Counted from the first letter of the stretch, positions 9,446 through 18,053 are shown. The stretch is 64,000 nucleotides of DNA from Microtetraspora glauca (GCA_000721275.1 JOFO01000017.1:1-64000); one strand, 5' to 3'. A program made the numbers and translations. Notes: generated by a model from the letters alone, not told the origin.

Positions 9446-9811
9446 TCAGCGGCGGACCGCGGAGGCCGTCTTGATGACCTCGTCCAGCACCTCGCGGGAG
9501 CGGACCAGGTCGGCGATGAGGCCGTCGATGCGGGACCGCTCGGCCGTCAGCTCCTCGACCAGCCGGAAGTCGGCGGTCTCGCTGGGCGCCCCGTCCGCGT
9601 CGCGCATGCACGGCAGCAGGTGGGCGATCGTGCGGCTGTTCAGGCCCGCCGCGTACAGCGCCTGGATGCGGACGACCCGGTCCACCGCCCAGTCGCTGTA
9701 CCGGCGCTGGCCGCCGGGCGTCCGCTCGGACCGCAGCAGGCCCTGCGCCTCGTAGTAGCGCAGCGACCGCTCGCTCACGCCGCTCCGCGCCGCCAGTTCA
9801 CCGATGCGCAT
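9446..9811 (-). CDS. MerR family transcriptional regulator
   Basis: 121 residues, the short form of the family. MRIGELAARSGVSERSLRYY (1-20) is the winged helix-turn-helix, followed by the wing EAQGLLRSERTPGGQRRYSD and a coiled-coil dimer helix (about 80-115). No cysteine cluster is present for metal sensing; one Cys sits at about 69. It is divergent from the ene-reductase, and the shared region contains a MerR-type promoter with a 20-bp spacer and a central dyad. Most likely it activates the reductase in response to a small electrophile or redox signal. Confidence 0.9.
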   Translation of the reverse strand: MRIGELAARSGVSERSLRYYEAQGLLRSERTPGGQRRYSDWAVDRVVRIQALYAAGLNSRTIAHLLPCMRDADGAPSETADFRLVEELTAERSRIDGLIADLVRSREVLDEVIKTASAVRR

Positions 9812-9839
9812 CCGCCGCCTCGCCTCCGGGAGAAGGGAC

Positions 9840-9871
9840 TTGAACCTGACACTGGTGTCAACTCCTACGGT
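9840..9871 (+). promoter_or_regulatory. MerR-type promoter of the ene-reductase, 20-bp spacer with central dyad
   Basis: TTGAAC (-35, 9840-9845) and TACGGT (-10, 9866-9871) are 20 bp apart, the over-long spacing that MerR activators correct by twisting DNA. Between them lies TGACAC-TG-GTGTCA (9847-9860). The -10 ends 6 nt before the ATG at 9878, so the transcript should be leaderless. Confidence 0.7.
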
Positions 9872-9877
9872 ACCCGC

Positions 9878-10993
9878 ATGACGCACACCACGGCGGCCTC
9901 CCGCCTCTTCGAGTCCACCACCCTCGGCCCGCTGACCCTCCCCAACCGGCTGGTGATGCCGCCGCTGACCCGCAACCGGGCCGGCGCCGACGGCGTCCCC
10001 GGGTCCCTCATGGTCACCCACTACGCCCAGCGGGCCTCCGCGGGCCTGATCATCACCGAGGGGACCACGCCGAACGCGGTCGGCCAGACGTACCCGAACA
10101 TCCCGGCCCTGTACGACGACGCCCACGTGGCCGGCTGGCGCGCGGTCACCGACGCCGTACGGGCCGCGGGCGGGCGGATGTTCGCGCAGCTCCAGCACGG
10201 CGGCCGGGTCGGCCACCCCGACACCAGCGGGCACCTCCCGCTCGCGCCGTCGCCGGTCCCGCTGCCGGAGACCATCCACACCCCGAGCGGCCGGCAGGAC
10301 TCCGTGGTGCCGCGCGAGATGACGGCGGACGACATACGGGAGACCGTCGCCGACTTCGCCGCCGCCGCGCGCCGGGCGGTCGACGCCGGCTTCGAGGGGG
10401 TCGAGGTGCACGCCGCCAACGGGCACCTGCTGCACCAGTTCCTGGCGAAGAACACCAACCGGCGGACGGACGAGTACGGCGGCTCCGTCGCGCACCGCGT
10501 CCGGTTCGCGGTCGAGGTCGTCCGGGCCGTCGCCGACGAGATCGGCGCCGACCGGGTCGGCGTCCGCATCTCGCCCGGAGTCACGGTGAACGGCATCGAC
10601 GAGGGCGACACGGACGAGATCTACGCGGCGCTCGTCCCGGCCCTCGCCGCCCTCGGCCCGGTCTATCTGCACGTGATCTTCGCCGACCCGGACCGGCCGC
10701 TCTTCCGCCGGATCCGCGCGGCCTGGCCGCACGCGCTGATCGCCAACCCGGCGCTCGGCTTCGGCGGTCCCCTCCCGGAGGACGGCGGGAAGGCGGCGGG
10801 CGAACGGCTGCTCGCGGCCGGGGCGGACCTGATCTCGCTGGGCCGCGCGTTCATGGCCAACCCCGACCTGGTCGAGCGGCTGCGGACCGGCGCGCCGCTC
10901 AACCCGCTGCGGGAGGCGCACTGGATGTACACGGGCGGCGAGGCCGGCTACAACGACTACCCGACGCTGGCCGGCTCCGCCGCCCTGGTGTGA
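9878..10993 (+). CDS. Alkene reductase, old yellow enzyme family
   Basis: 371 residues of the FMN-dependent old-yellow-enzyme barrel. LFESTTLGPLTLPNRLVMPP (about 9-28) is the conserved entry strand, AQLQHGGRVGHPD is the active-site/FMN strand, EVHAANGHLLHQFLAKNTNR carries the catalytic His-Asn type pair (here HAANGHL), and FIANP-type FMANPDLVERLRTGAPLN closes the fold. These enzymes reduce activated C=C bonds with NADPH. The gene is divergent from the MerR regulator and sits behind its typical promoter, so it is probably induced by an electrophilic substrate such as an enone or quinone. Confidence 0.9.
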   Translation: MTHTTAASRLFESTTLGPLTLPNRLVMPPLTRNRAGADGVPGSLMVTHYAQRASAGLIITEGTTPNAVGQTYPNIPALYDDAHVAGWRAVTDAVRAAGGRMFAQLQHGGRVGHPDTSGHLPLAPSPVPLPETIHTPSGRQDSVVPREMTADDIRETVADFAAAARRAVDAGFEGVEVHAANGHLLHQFLAKNTNRRTDEYGGSVAHRVRFAVEVVRAVADEIGADRVGVRISPGVTVNGIDEGDTDEIYAALVPALAALGPVYLHVIFADPDRPLFRRIRAAWPHALIANPALGFGGPLPEDGGKAAGERLLAAGADLISLGRAFMANPDLVERLRTGAPLNPLREAHWMYTGGEAGYNDYPTLAGSAALV

Positions 10994-11006
10994 GCGGGGG
11001 CGCGGA

Positions 11007-11558
11007 TCAGCCGCCGCTGAGCTGGGAGGTCGAGGGCACCTTGTCCTTGACCTCGGCCCCGGCGGACTTCCCGGCGTCCTTGATGCCGTTGATGACGCCC
11101 TCCAGGCCGCCGACGTCCGCCGCGTCGACCTCGCCCTTGCGGAGTTTGGTGCCGAGTTCCTTGAGCGAGTCGATGCCGGAGGACAGCGGCGCCACCGCCT
11201 TGGAGAGCAGCGGGTCGCCCTTGGCGTTGTTCACCGCGGCCTTCAGCCGGTTGTAGGTGAAGGCGCCCGCGAGACCCGCCTTGACGAGGGCGAAGGTCCG
11301 CCCGTCGGCGCCCTTCTTGAACTTGCCGGCCTTGTACGGCTTCACGATCCACTGGTACGCGGCGCCGGCGGCGAGCCCGGCGTTGGCGACGAACCGGGTC
11401 TTCGCCAGCTTCTGCTTCTCGAAGGTGCTCGACGCGGACGGCGACGCGGCCGACCCCGTCGACAGACTCTGCGTGCTGTCGCTCCCGCACGCGGCGGTGA
11501 ACAGCAGCGCGCACGACAGCATCAGCGCGGCGACGCCGCGGGACATGCTTCTGGGCAC
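11007..11558 (-). CDS. Small secreted lipoprotein, unknown function
   Basis: 183 residues. A signal sequence leads to the lipobox FTAAC (Cys near residue 24), followed by a Ser/Ala-rich linker and a helical domain rich in Lys, Ala and Gly (about 45-175). The GTG at 11558 is chosen over the ATG at 11546 because GGGAGG sits 7 nt before it. The gene is convergent with the ene-reductase (13 bp between stops) and lies downstream of, but separated by a hairpin from, the glycosyltransferase operon. Family not recognised. Confidence 0.65.
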   Translation of the reverse strand: MPRSMSRGVAALMLSCALLFTAACGSDSTQSLSTGSAASPSASSTFEKQKLAKTRFVANAGLAAGAAYQWIVKPYKAGKFKKGADGRTFALVKAGLAGAFTYNRLKAAVNNAKGDPLLSKAVAPLSSGIDSLKELGTKLRKGEVDAADVGGLEGVINGIKDAGKSAGAEVKDKVPSTSQLSGG

Positions 11559-11651
11559 AGCGGAACCTCCCTGGGGACTGGTTCCGCCAGCGTCGCCCGC
11601 CCCCCACCGGGCCGCCATCGGAGCGACCCGTCCGGGTTGCGCCGCCGTCCG

Positions 11652-11675
11652 CCCTCCCGGCACCGGCCGGGAGGG
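11652..11675 (-). terminator. Hairpin ending the glycosyltransferase operon
   Basis: A 10-bp perfect stem (CCCTCCCGGC with GCCGGGAGGG) and 4-nt loop abutting the stop codon at 11676, read on the minus strand. Confidence 0.6.
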
Positions 11676-12767
11676 TCAGTCGCCGCAGCAGTCCGGGGCG
11701 AGGCCGGCCGGCAGCCGCTCGCCGCCGAAGACGGCGACGGTGGCCTGTTCGCCGCCGAGCGCCGCGACCGCGAGGAGCAGGGAGCCCGCCGTCCAGGTGG
11801 TCTGCTCCTCGGGCCAGACGGCCGGCTCGTTCCCGTCCGCGGCCTCGTACACGTACCCCGTCCAGTACATGCCGTTCGGCGCGCGCAGGTGGCCGATGTC
11901 CTGGAGGACCGTGAGCGCCCGGTCGGACTCCCCCGTCGCCCACAGGGCGAGGGCGAGTTCGCAGCTCTCGCCGCCGGTCACCCACGGGTTGGGGACGACG
12001 CAGCGGACGCCGAGGCCGGGCACCACGAAGTCGTCCCAACGGGCGTCGATCCGGGCCTTCGCCTCGGCGCCGGTGACCGCGCCGCCGAGGACCGGGTAGT
12101 ACCAGTCCATCGAGTAGCGGGACTTGTCGAGGAAGCGCTCGGGGTGGCGGCGGATCGCGTGCGCGAGGGCGCCGGCCGCCAGCTCCCAGTCCGGCTGCGG
12201 CTCCTCGCGGGCCTCGGCGATCGCCAGCGCGCAGCGCAGCGCGTGGTGGATCGAGGAGGAGCCGGTGAGGAGGGCGTCGGTGACGGGGGTGCCGTCGGGC
12301 TCGCGCTTCCAGCCGATCTGGCCGCCCGGCTGCTGGAGCCGGAGGACGAACTCGACCGCCGCGTAGACGACCGGCCACATCCGGTCGAGGAAGGCGTCGT
12401 CGCCGGTCGACAGGTAGTGGTGCCAGACGCCGACGGCGACGTACGCGGTGAAGTTGGACTCCTTGCCGCGGTCGGTGACGTCGCCGGCGTCGCCGTCCCG
12501 GTAGGCCGCGTACCAGGAGCCGTCGTCGTTCTGGTGCCGGGCGAGCCAGGCGTAGGCGCGGGCGGCGGCCTCGTGCTCGCCGGCCGCGTCGAGGGCCATG
12601 GCGGCCTCGGTGTGGTCCCACGGGTCCAGGTGGTGGCCGCGGAACCAGGGGACGGCGCCGTCCTCGCGCTGGCCGGCGAGGATGCCGGCGACGGTGCCGG
12701 CGGCCTGCTCGGCGGTGAGGACGCCCGGCAGGACCAGGTGTTCCGCTATCCGCTCGGGAGACGTCAC
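11676..12767 (-). CDS. Alpha/alpha-toroid protein, prenyltransferase/squalene-cyclase-like
   Basis: 363 residues, helical throughout with repeated Trp/Gly motifs (GAVPWFRGHHLDPWDHTEAA at about 37-56, HQNDDGSWYAAY at about 77-88, VWPEEQTTWTAGSLLLA near 320). These QW-like repeats indicate the alpha6/alpha6 toroid shared by terpene cyclases, prenyltransferases and some glycoside hydrolases. The acidic DxDD motif of class II cyclases is not obvious, so catalysis should not be assumed. The GTG start overlaps the methyltransferase stop (GTGA), so it is the third gene of a coupled operon: glycosyltransferase, methyltransferase, toroid protein. A glycan or terpenoid-glycoside modification role is an inference. 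Confidence 0.65.
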   Translation of the reverse strand: MTSPERIAEHLVLPGVLTAEQAAGTVAGILAGQREDGAVPWFRGHHLDPWDHTEAAMALDAAGEHEAAARAYAWLARHQNDDGSWYAAYRDGDAGDVTDRGKESNFTAYVAVGVWHHYLSTGDDAFLDRMWPVVYAAVEFVLRLQQPGGQIGWKREPDGTPVTDALLTGSSSIHHALRCALAIAEAREEPQPDWELAAGALAHAIRRHPERFLDKSRYSMDWYYPVLGGAVTGAEAKARIDARWDDFVVPGLGVRCVVPNPWVTGGESCELALALWATGESDRALTVLQDIGHLRAPNGMYWTGYVYEAADGNEPAVWPEEQTTWTAGSLLLAVAALGGEQATVAVFGGERLPAGLAPDCCGD

Positions 12768-13498
12768 TGGGCGTCGGCCTTCGGGAGGTGGGGCTTGGTG
12801 GCGTACGCGACGAAGCTCTTGCCGACGACCGGGTTGAGCAGTTGCTCGGCGACCCGGGTCAGGGCGGGCTTCTTCATGATGTCCCAGACCAGGAGCTTGT
12901 GGTAGGCGCGGACCGGCAGCGCCTTGTCGTTGTCGACGCCGAAGGCGCACTTCAGCCACCAGTAGGGCGCGTGCAGGGCGTGCGCGTGGTGGGTGCCGTA
13001 CGGGCGGAGGCCGGCCTCGCGGATCTTGGTGAGGAGTTCGTCGGCCTTGTAGATGCGGATGTGGCCGCCCTCGACCTCGTGGTACGCGTCGGAGAGCGCC
13101 CAGCAGATCTTCTCGGGGCCGTACCGGGGCACGGTGATGGCGATCCGGCCGCCGGGCTTCAGCACCCGCACCATCTCGGCGAGCACGCCCTTGTCGTCCG
13201 GGATGTGCTCCATGACCTCGGAGATGATGACGACGTCGAAGGACTCGTCGGGGAAGGGCAGGTTGAGCGCGTCGCCCTCCATCGCGGTGGCGGTCGCCCC
13301 GGCGGGGGCCTCGCCGGCCTCCTTCATGGCGGCGAACCACGTGGCGACCTCGCGGATCTCCTCGCCGTTCCGGTCGAGGGCCACGACCTGCGCGCCGCGC
13401 CGGTAGCACTCGAAGGCGTGCCGGCCCGCACCGCAGCCCAGATCGAGCACGCGGTCGCCGGGGGCGAGCGGGAAGCGGGTGAAATCGACGGTCAGCAC
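12764..13498 (-). CDS. Class I SAM-dependent methyltransferase
   Basis: 244 residues. VLDLGCGAGRHA (17-28) is motif I, VVALDRNGEE ends strand 2, GDALNLPFPDESFDVV and ISEVMEHIPD are motifs of the ubiE/Methyltransf_11 type, and LAEMVRVLKPGGRIAITVP (about 126-144) is motif III. The C-terminal 70 residues, with PYWWLKCAFG, may hold the acceptor. It is the middle gene of the operon, 63 bp after the glycosyltransferase and overlapping the toroid gene by 4 bp, so the three proteins probably act on one substrate, which is not identifiable here. Confidence 0.85.
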   Translation of the reverse strand: MLTVDFTRFPLAPGDRVLDLGCGAGRHAFECYRRGAQVVALDRNGEEIREVATWFAAMKEAGEAPAGATATAMEGDALNLPFPDESFDVVIISEVMEHIPDDKGVLAEMVRVLKPGGRIAITVPRYGPEKICWALSDAYHEVEGGHIRIYKADELLTKIREAGLRPYGTHHAHALHAPYWWLKCAFGVDNDKALPVRAYHKLLVWDIMKKPALTRVAEQLLNPVVGKSFVAYATKPHLPKADAQ

Positions 13499-13561
13499 GG
13501 GTCTGCCCTTCCGAGTGGCGGGGGTTCGGGTGGTGCGGTGGCGGTACGAAGGGGGCCGGGG

Positions 13562-14881
13562 TCAGGGGCGGCGGGCGGCGGCCCGGCGGTCCAGGGCCTC
13601 CCGGTACAGCTCGGCGGTGCCCTGGGCGGCGCGGGCCCAGGTGAAGCGGTCCAGGACCCGGGCGCGGCCCGCGGCGCCGAGGCGGGCCCGCAGCTCCGCG
13701 TCGCCCAGCATCCGTCCGAGCGCCGCCGCGAGCGCGCCCGCGTCGCCGGGCGGCACCGCGAGGCAGGTCTCGCCGTCGGTGCCGGCGACCTCGGGGATCG
13801 CCCCGCCGGTCGTGGCGACCAGCGGGGTGCCGGTCGCCATGCCCTCGGCGGCCGGCAGCGAGAACCCCTCGTACAGCGAGGGCACGCACGCCACCTCGGC
13901 GGAGCGGTACAGGTCGACGAGCTCCTCGTCGGTGATGCCCTTGACGAACCGGACGGCGCCGTCGAGCCCGTACCGCTCGATGGCCTGGGCGACCGGGCCG
14001 TCCTCGGCGCGCTTGCCGACGACGACGAGGTGCGCCTCGGGCCGCTCGGTGCGCAGCTTGGCGAGCGCCTCGATCAGGAAGACGAGGCCCTTGAGGGGGA
14101 CGTCGGCGCTGGAGGTGGTGACGATCCGGCCGGGGACCTCGGCGACGGACGGGTCCGGGGACCACAGCTCGGTGTCGGCGCCGATGTGGACGACCCGGAT
14201 GCGGTCCTCGCGGACGCCGAGGTGCTCGACGATCTCGTCGCGGGAGGTGCCGGAGACGGTGAGGACGGACGGCAGCCGGCGGGCGACGCGCTTCTGCATG
14301 CGGGTGAAGCCGTACCAGCGGCGGACGGAGGCGCGGCGCTTCCAGTCGGCGGCGGCGTCGAGTTCGAGCCGGCGGTCGACGGTGATGGGGTGGTGGATCG
14401 TGGTGACGAGGGGGGCGCCGAGGGCGCGCGGGCCGCCGAGGAGGCCGTAGCCGAGCGTCTGGTTGTCGTGGACGACGTCGAAGTCGCCGCGGCGGGCGGC
14501 GAGGGTGCGGCGGGCGCGCAGCGAGAAGGTCAGCGGCTCGGGGAAGCCGCCGGTCCACATGGTGGCGACCTCCAGCGCGTCGATCCAGTCCCGGTACTCG
14601 TCGCGCTTCGGGGTGCGGAAGGGGTCGGGCTGGCGGTAGAGGTCGAGGCTGGCGATCTCGCTGAGCGTGACGCCCTCGTCGAGGACGGGGTAGGGCTGCG
14701 AGCCGAAGACCTCGACGGTGTGGCCCAGGCGGGCCAGTTCGCGGGAGAGGTGGCGGACGTAGACGCCCTGGCCGCCGCAGAAGGGGTTGCCCTTGTACGT
14801 GAGGAGAGCGATCCGCAACGGACCGTCACCGGAGGTGGTGACGCCCTGTCGGGGGCTTGCCTCTATGGCCTCAGCGGTCAT
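13562..14881 (-). CDS. Family 4 glycosyltransferase (GT-B fold)
   Basis: 439 residues. The N-terminal half opens with LRIALLTYKGNPFCGGQGVY, the glycine-rich acceptor-side loop with GGQG. The C-terminal half has the donor-binding marks: ADVPLKGLVFLIEALAKL, HLVVVGKR, and EGFSLPAAEGMATGTPLVAT, which contains the E-x7-E pair of retaining GT4 enzymes. It should transfer a sugar from an NDP-sugar in the cytosol. First gene of the operon, ATG at 14881 preceded by GAAGGGGG, and divergent from the KstR-type regulator; the KstR box between them overlaps its probable promoter, so control by that regulator is likely. Confidence 0.88.
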   Translation of the reverse strand: MTAEAIEASPRQGVTTSGDGPLRIALLTYKGNPFCGGQGVYVRHLSRELARLGHTVEVFGSQPYPVLDEGVTLSEIASLDLYRQPDPFRTPKRDEYRDWIDALEVATMWTGGFPEPLTFSLRARRTLAARRGDFDVVHDNQTLGYGLLGGPRALGAPLVTTIHHPITVDRRLELDAAADWKRRASVRRWYGFTRMQKRVARRLPSVLTVSGTSRDEIVEHLGVREDRIRVVHIGADTELWSPDPSVAEVPGRIVTTSSADVPLKGLVFLIEALAKLRTERPEAHLVVVGKRAEDGPVAQAIERYGLDGAVRFVKGITDEELVDLYRSAEVACVPSLYEGFSLPAAEGMATGTPLVATTGGAIPEVAGTDGETCLAVPPGDAGALAAALGRMLGDAELRARLGAAGRARVLDRFTWARAAQGTAELYREALDRRAAARRP

Positions 14882-14935
14882 GCGCGACCCCCTTCGAGCG
14901 TGCGTTTCGCGCGAGCGTAACCGCTGGCGCTAAGG

Positions 14936-14949
14936 TAGAACAAGTTACA
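14936..14949. promoter_or_regulatory. KstR box, perfect match (TAGAACAAGTTACA)
   Basis: Matches all eight fixed positions of the published KstR motif TNNAACNNGTTNNA. It lies between the glycosyltransferase operon and the kstR-like gene, the expected place for autoregulation. Confidence 0.75.
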
Positions 14950-15120
14950 GACTTGATCGTTCTCGGCGCTTCCCACTCCTCCGAGAGGCACCGAATCTAC
15001 CGGCAGGTAGCTTCTGGGTGAGCGCCGGACCAGGTGATTCGCACCACCCGGCCGCGGAGGTTCGCGCCCCGGCCGTCCTCCGCCATACTGGCGCTCCCCA
15101 CCGCACGGAACGGGACCCCG

Positions 15121-15750
15121 ATGACCGCAGAGAGCAGAGCGGACCACCGCCCCTCCGCCACCCCGCCGCTGACGGAGCGCCAGGAGGCCCGGCGGCGCCG
15201 CATCCTGGACGCCAGCGCCCGGCTCGCCGCCCGGGGCGGCTTCGACGCGGTGCAGATGCGGGAGGTCGCGGAGGCGGCCGGGGTCGCCCTCGGCACGCTG
15301 TACCGCTACTTCCCGTCCAAGATCCACCTGCTCGTCGCGACCATGCAGGACCAGCTCCAGCACCTGCACACCACCCTCCGGAAACGGCCGCCCGGCGGCG
15401 CCGCCCCGGCGGAGCGGGTCGCCGAGACCCTGATGCGCGCCTTCCGCGCCCTGCAGCGCGAGCCGCAGCTCGCCGACGCGATGGTGCGCGCCCTGACCTT
15501 CGCCGACCGCGGCGTCAGTCCCGAGGTCGACACCGTCTCGCGGCTCACCACCGCGATCATCCTCGACGCGATGGGCACGGACCAGCCGACGCCGGAGCAG
15601 CTGTCGGCCGTCCGGGTCATCGAGCACACCTGGCACTCCGCGCTCATCACCTGGCTCTCGGGCCGGGCCTCGATCGCCCAGGTCAAGATCGACATCGAGA
15701 CGGTCTGCCGCCTCATCGACCTGACGGCCCCGGACCGGCCGGGACGCTGA
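15121..15750 (+). CDS. kstR: TetR family regulator, KstR-type (steroid/cholesterol catabolism repressor)
   Basis: 209 residues. The HTH region (about 20-66) reads RRRRILDASARLAARGGFDAVQMREVA, then GTLYRYFPSKIHLL. The likeness to mycobacterial KstR, recalled from memory, continues through the ligand domain: AMVRALTFADRGVSPEVD and RVIEHTWHSALITWLSGRAS correspond closely. KstR releases DNA on binding a steroid CoA-thioester. A perfect KstR box lies 171 bp upstream. Candidate targets in this window are the CYP125 gene, the FadA5-like thiolase, the aldehyde dehydrogenase/ferredoxin operon and the divergent glycosyltransferase operon. No full steroid ring-degradation cluster is visible, so the natural ligand may differ. 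Confidence 0.85.
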   Translation: MTAESRADHRPSATPPLTERQEARRRRILDASARLAARGGFDAVQMREVAEAAGVALGTLYRYFPSKIHLLVATMQDQLQHLHTTLRKRPPGGAAPAERVAETLMRAFRALQREPQLADAMVRALTFADRGVSPEVDTVSRLTTAIILDAMGTDQPTPEQLSAVRVIEHTWHSALITWLSGRASIAQVKIDIETVCRLIDLTAPDRPGR

Positions 15751-15793
15751 GGCCGGGGCGGGGCCGGGGGCGTCTCCCCCTGGGCCGCCGGGA

Positions 15794-16273
15794 CTACTTC
15801 TTCAGCAGCTCGTCCGCGTAGAGGTCGGCGCACTCCGGGGTCTCCAGGACGCCGGCGAACGCCACCATCTTGATCCCCGGGCCCAGGTCGGATCCGGCCC
15901 GGAGGGTCCAGCCGCCCTTCGTCAGGACCTTCACGTCCCTGGCGCCCTGCCGGGTGGTCTCCCCCTCGGTCCAGCCGGCCCTGACCAGGGCCGCGAGGGT
16001 GTTCGCGTAGGACGTGGCAGGATCGGGCAGCTCGCCGGGCTGGTCGGCCGCCCAGTTGATCATGCACTCCTTGAGCTTGGGCGCGACCGTGTCGAACGAC
16101 GCCTTGGTGAACCCGGCCGCACCCGCGGCCGCCCCGATCTCCCGGTCGACCTGGGCGGCGGTCAGCCGCGGCCCCGATCCGCCGGACGAGGAGCCGTCCT
16201 CGCCGTCACCGCCGCAGCCTCCGGCGAACAGCACCACTCCGGTGACCGCGGCCACCATCCCCACCTTGCGCAC
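15794..16273 (-). CDS. Small lipoprotein, unknown function
   Basis: 159 residues. Signal sequence VRKVGMVAAVTGVVLFAGGC with a lipobox Cys at about 20, then a Gly/Ser/acidic linker and a compact domain of about 125 residues with cysteines near 68 and 149 (KECMINWAAD and ETPECADLY), likely disulfide-bonded outside the cell. The start is GTG with GGGGGAG 6 nt before it. It lies between the convergent kstR gene and the terminator of the ferredoxin operon, so it is probably an independent unit. Family not recognised. Confidence 0.65.
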   Translation of the reverse strand: MRKVGMVAAVTGVVLFAGGCGGDGEDGSSSGGSGPRLTAAQVDREIGAAAGAAGFTKASFDTVAPKLKECMINWAADQPGELPDPATSYANTLAALVRAGWTEGETTRQGARDVKVLTKGGWTLRAGSDLGPGIKMVAFAGVLETPECADLYADELLKK

Positions 16274-16303
16274 GGCACTCCCCCGCCCCCACGCGCGGCG
16301 GCC

Positions 16304-16330
16304 CTGCGCCCCCGCGATCCGGGGGCGCAG
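16304..16330 (-). terminator. Hairpin after the aldehyde dehydrogenase-ferredoxin operon
   Basis: An 11-bp perfect stem (CTGCGCCCCCG with CGGGGGCGCAG) around a 5-nt loop, about 30 nt after the ferredoxin stop on the minus strand. Confidence 0.65.
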
Positions 16331-16359
16331 TCTTCCACAGGGAGCGCGCCCCCTCTCCC

Positions 16360-16593
16360 TCATTCCTCCGGCGGGTAGACCGGTTCGCCGCCGTCGGCGA
16401 GGGTGAGGAGGATGGCCTCGACCGGGCAGCCCTCGGCCGCCGCGAGCAGGCGCTCGCCCGCGTCGGCCTCCGGGGCCGCCGGGTGGGACTGCCGGGCGGT
16501 GTCGAGGCGGAAGCCGTCGGGGGCGTGGACGACGCACATGCCGGAGCCGATGCAGACGCTCCGGTCGACCTCCACGTGCCAGCGGTCGCCCAT
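16360..16593 (-). CDS. 3Fe-4S ferredoxin
   Basis: 77 residues. Cluster ligands are Cys14 and Cys20 in CIGSGMC and Cys56 in GCPVEAI; position 17, which would be the second Cys of a 4Fe-4S site, is Ser, so a 3Fe-4S cluster is expected. Small ferredoxins of this kind feed electrons to cytochromes P450 in actinobacteria. The start overlaps the aldehyde dehydrogenase stop by one base (TGATG), so they are co-translated. Because their promoter and that of the CYP125 gene share two operator types, this is a good candidate redox partner for that P450; this pairing is inferred. Confidence 0.88.
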   Translation of the reverse strand: MGDRWHVEVDRSVCIGSGMCVVHAPDGFRLDTARQSHPAAPEADAGERLLAAAEGCPVEAILLTLADGGEPVYPPEE

Positions 16594-18053
16594 CAGTGGC
16601 CCCCGTGGCCGGCCGGCAGGTGGATCATCTTGTGCTCCAGGTAGGCGCTCAGGCCCTCGGGGCCGAACTCGCGGCCCACGCCGGAGTTCTTGTAGCCGCC
16701 GAAGGGGCCGAGCATGTCGAGGCTGAAGGTGTTGACGTTGAAGGTGCCGGTGCGGACCCGGCGGGCGAACTCGACGCCGTGCTCGGCGTCGGCGGTCCAC
16801 ACGCTGCCGCTGAGGCCGTAGTCGGAGTCGTTCGCGATCCGCAGGGCCTCGGCCTCGTCCCCGTACGGCAGGAGGCAGATCACCGGGCCGAAGATCTCCT
16901 CGCGGGCGATCCGCATGGCGTTGTCGACGTCGCCGAAGAGCGTCGGCTCGACGTACCAGCCGCGGTCGAGGCCGTCCGGCCGGCCGCCGCCGGTGAGCAG
17001 CTTGGCGCCCTCCCGCTGCCCGAGGGCGATGTAGTCGAGGGAGCGCTGCCGCTGGCGGCGGGTGACGAGCGGGCCGACCTGGGTGGCGGGGGCGAGCGGG
17101 TCGCCGACGACGAGCGCGGAGGCCGCGGCGGCCAGCGCCTCGGCGATCTCCTCGTACCGGGAGCGGGGCGCGAGGACGCGGGTCTGGGCCACGCACGCCT
17201 GCCCGTTGTTCATCCAGGCGGCCGGGACGATGCCGGCGACGGCCGTCGCCACGTCGGCGTCCGGGAGGATCACCGCCGCCGACTTGCCGCCGAGTTCGAG
17301 GGTGACGCGGGTGAGGTTGCGGGAGGCGACCTCCATCACCCGCTTGCCGGCCGCGACCGAGCCGGTGAAGGAGACCTTGTCGACGCCCGGGTGGCCGACC
17401 AGGTACTCGCTGACCTCCCGGTCGGCGGGCAGGATCGACAGGACGCCCTCGGGCAGCCCCGCCTCGGCGGCGATCTCGCCGAGGAGGTACGCGTCCAGTG
17501 GCGACTCCGGCGACGGCTTGAGGACCGCCGTGCAGCCGGCGAGCAGCGCCGGGCCCAGCTTGGCGGCGGCGGTGAACTGCGGCACGTTCCACGGCACCAC
17601 GGCGGCGACCACGCCGACCGGCTCGCGCCGCACCAGCAGCGGTCCGAGGACGCCGTCGCGCCGCTCCTCGAAGGCGAAGCCGCGGGCGACGGTGATCGCC
17701 GCGTCCCACACCATCATCGCGCCGAGCGCCTGGGCGAGGACGGACCAGGAGTACGGGGAGCCGTTCTGGGAGCTGATCGTCCGGGCCAGCTCCTCGTGCC
17801 GGACGGCGACGGCGTCCTTGATGCGGGTGACGACCTCGATCCGCTCCTCCAGGCTCGTCCGCGGCCAGGGCCCCTCGTCGAAGGCCCGCCGCGCGGCCGC
17901 GACGGCCCGGTCGACGTCGGCGCGCGAGGCGTGCGGGACCCGGCCGATGACCTGCTCGGTGTGCGGGGAGACCACCTCGATGACCGCGTCACCGAGGGGG
18001 TCGGTCCACTCCCCGCCGATGAACAGCTTTCCGTGCTCCACGAGCTCGCTCAT
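16593..18053 (-). CDS. NAD(P)-dependent aldehyde dehydrogenase
   Basis: 486 residues, full family length. Catalytic Cys287 (NNGQACVAQTR), general base Glu254 (ELGGKSAAV), Asn156 in PWN and the nucleotide-loop FTGSVAAGK (229-237) are all present. It oxidises an aldehyde to the acid. It is first in a two-gene operon with the 3Fe-4S ferredoxin. The promoter region holds two dyads (18075-18091 and 18101-18116) shared in type with the P450 promoter, suggesting the substrate is an aldehyde made by P450 side-chain oxidation; that link is inferred. Confidence 0.9.
   Translation of the reverse strand: MSELVEHGKLFIGGEWTDPLGDAVIEVVSPHTEQVIGRVPHASRADVDRAVAAARRAFDEGPWPRTSLEERIEVVTRIKDAVAVRHEELARTISSQNGSPYSWSVLAQALGAMMVWDAAITVARGFAFEERRDGVLGPLLVRREPVGVVAAVVPWNVPQFTAAAKLGPALLAGCTAVLKPSPESPLDAYLLGEIAAEAGLPEGVLSILPADREVSEYLVGHPGVDKVSFTGSVAAGKRVMEVASRNLTRVTLELGGKSAAVILPDADVATAVAGIVPAAWMNNGQACVAQTRVLAPRSRYEEIAEALAAAASALVVGDPLAPATQVGPLVTRRQRQRSLDYIALGQREGAKLLTGGGRPDGLDRGWYVEPTLFGDVDNAMRIAREEIFGPVICLLPYGDEAEALRIANDSDYGLSGSVWTADAEHGVEFARRVRTGTFNVNTFSLDMLGPFGGYKNSGVGREFGPEGLSAYLEHKMIHLPAGHGGH

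Noticed and set aside
12788..14920. Open frame of 710 codons on the plus strand
   Set aside because: It runs antisense to the glycosyltransferase, methyltransferase and toroid genes and has repetitive Gly/Arg/Ala composition typical of high-G+C shadows.
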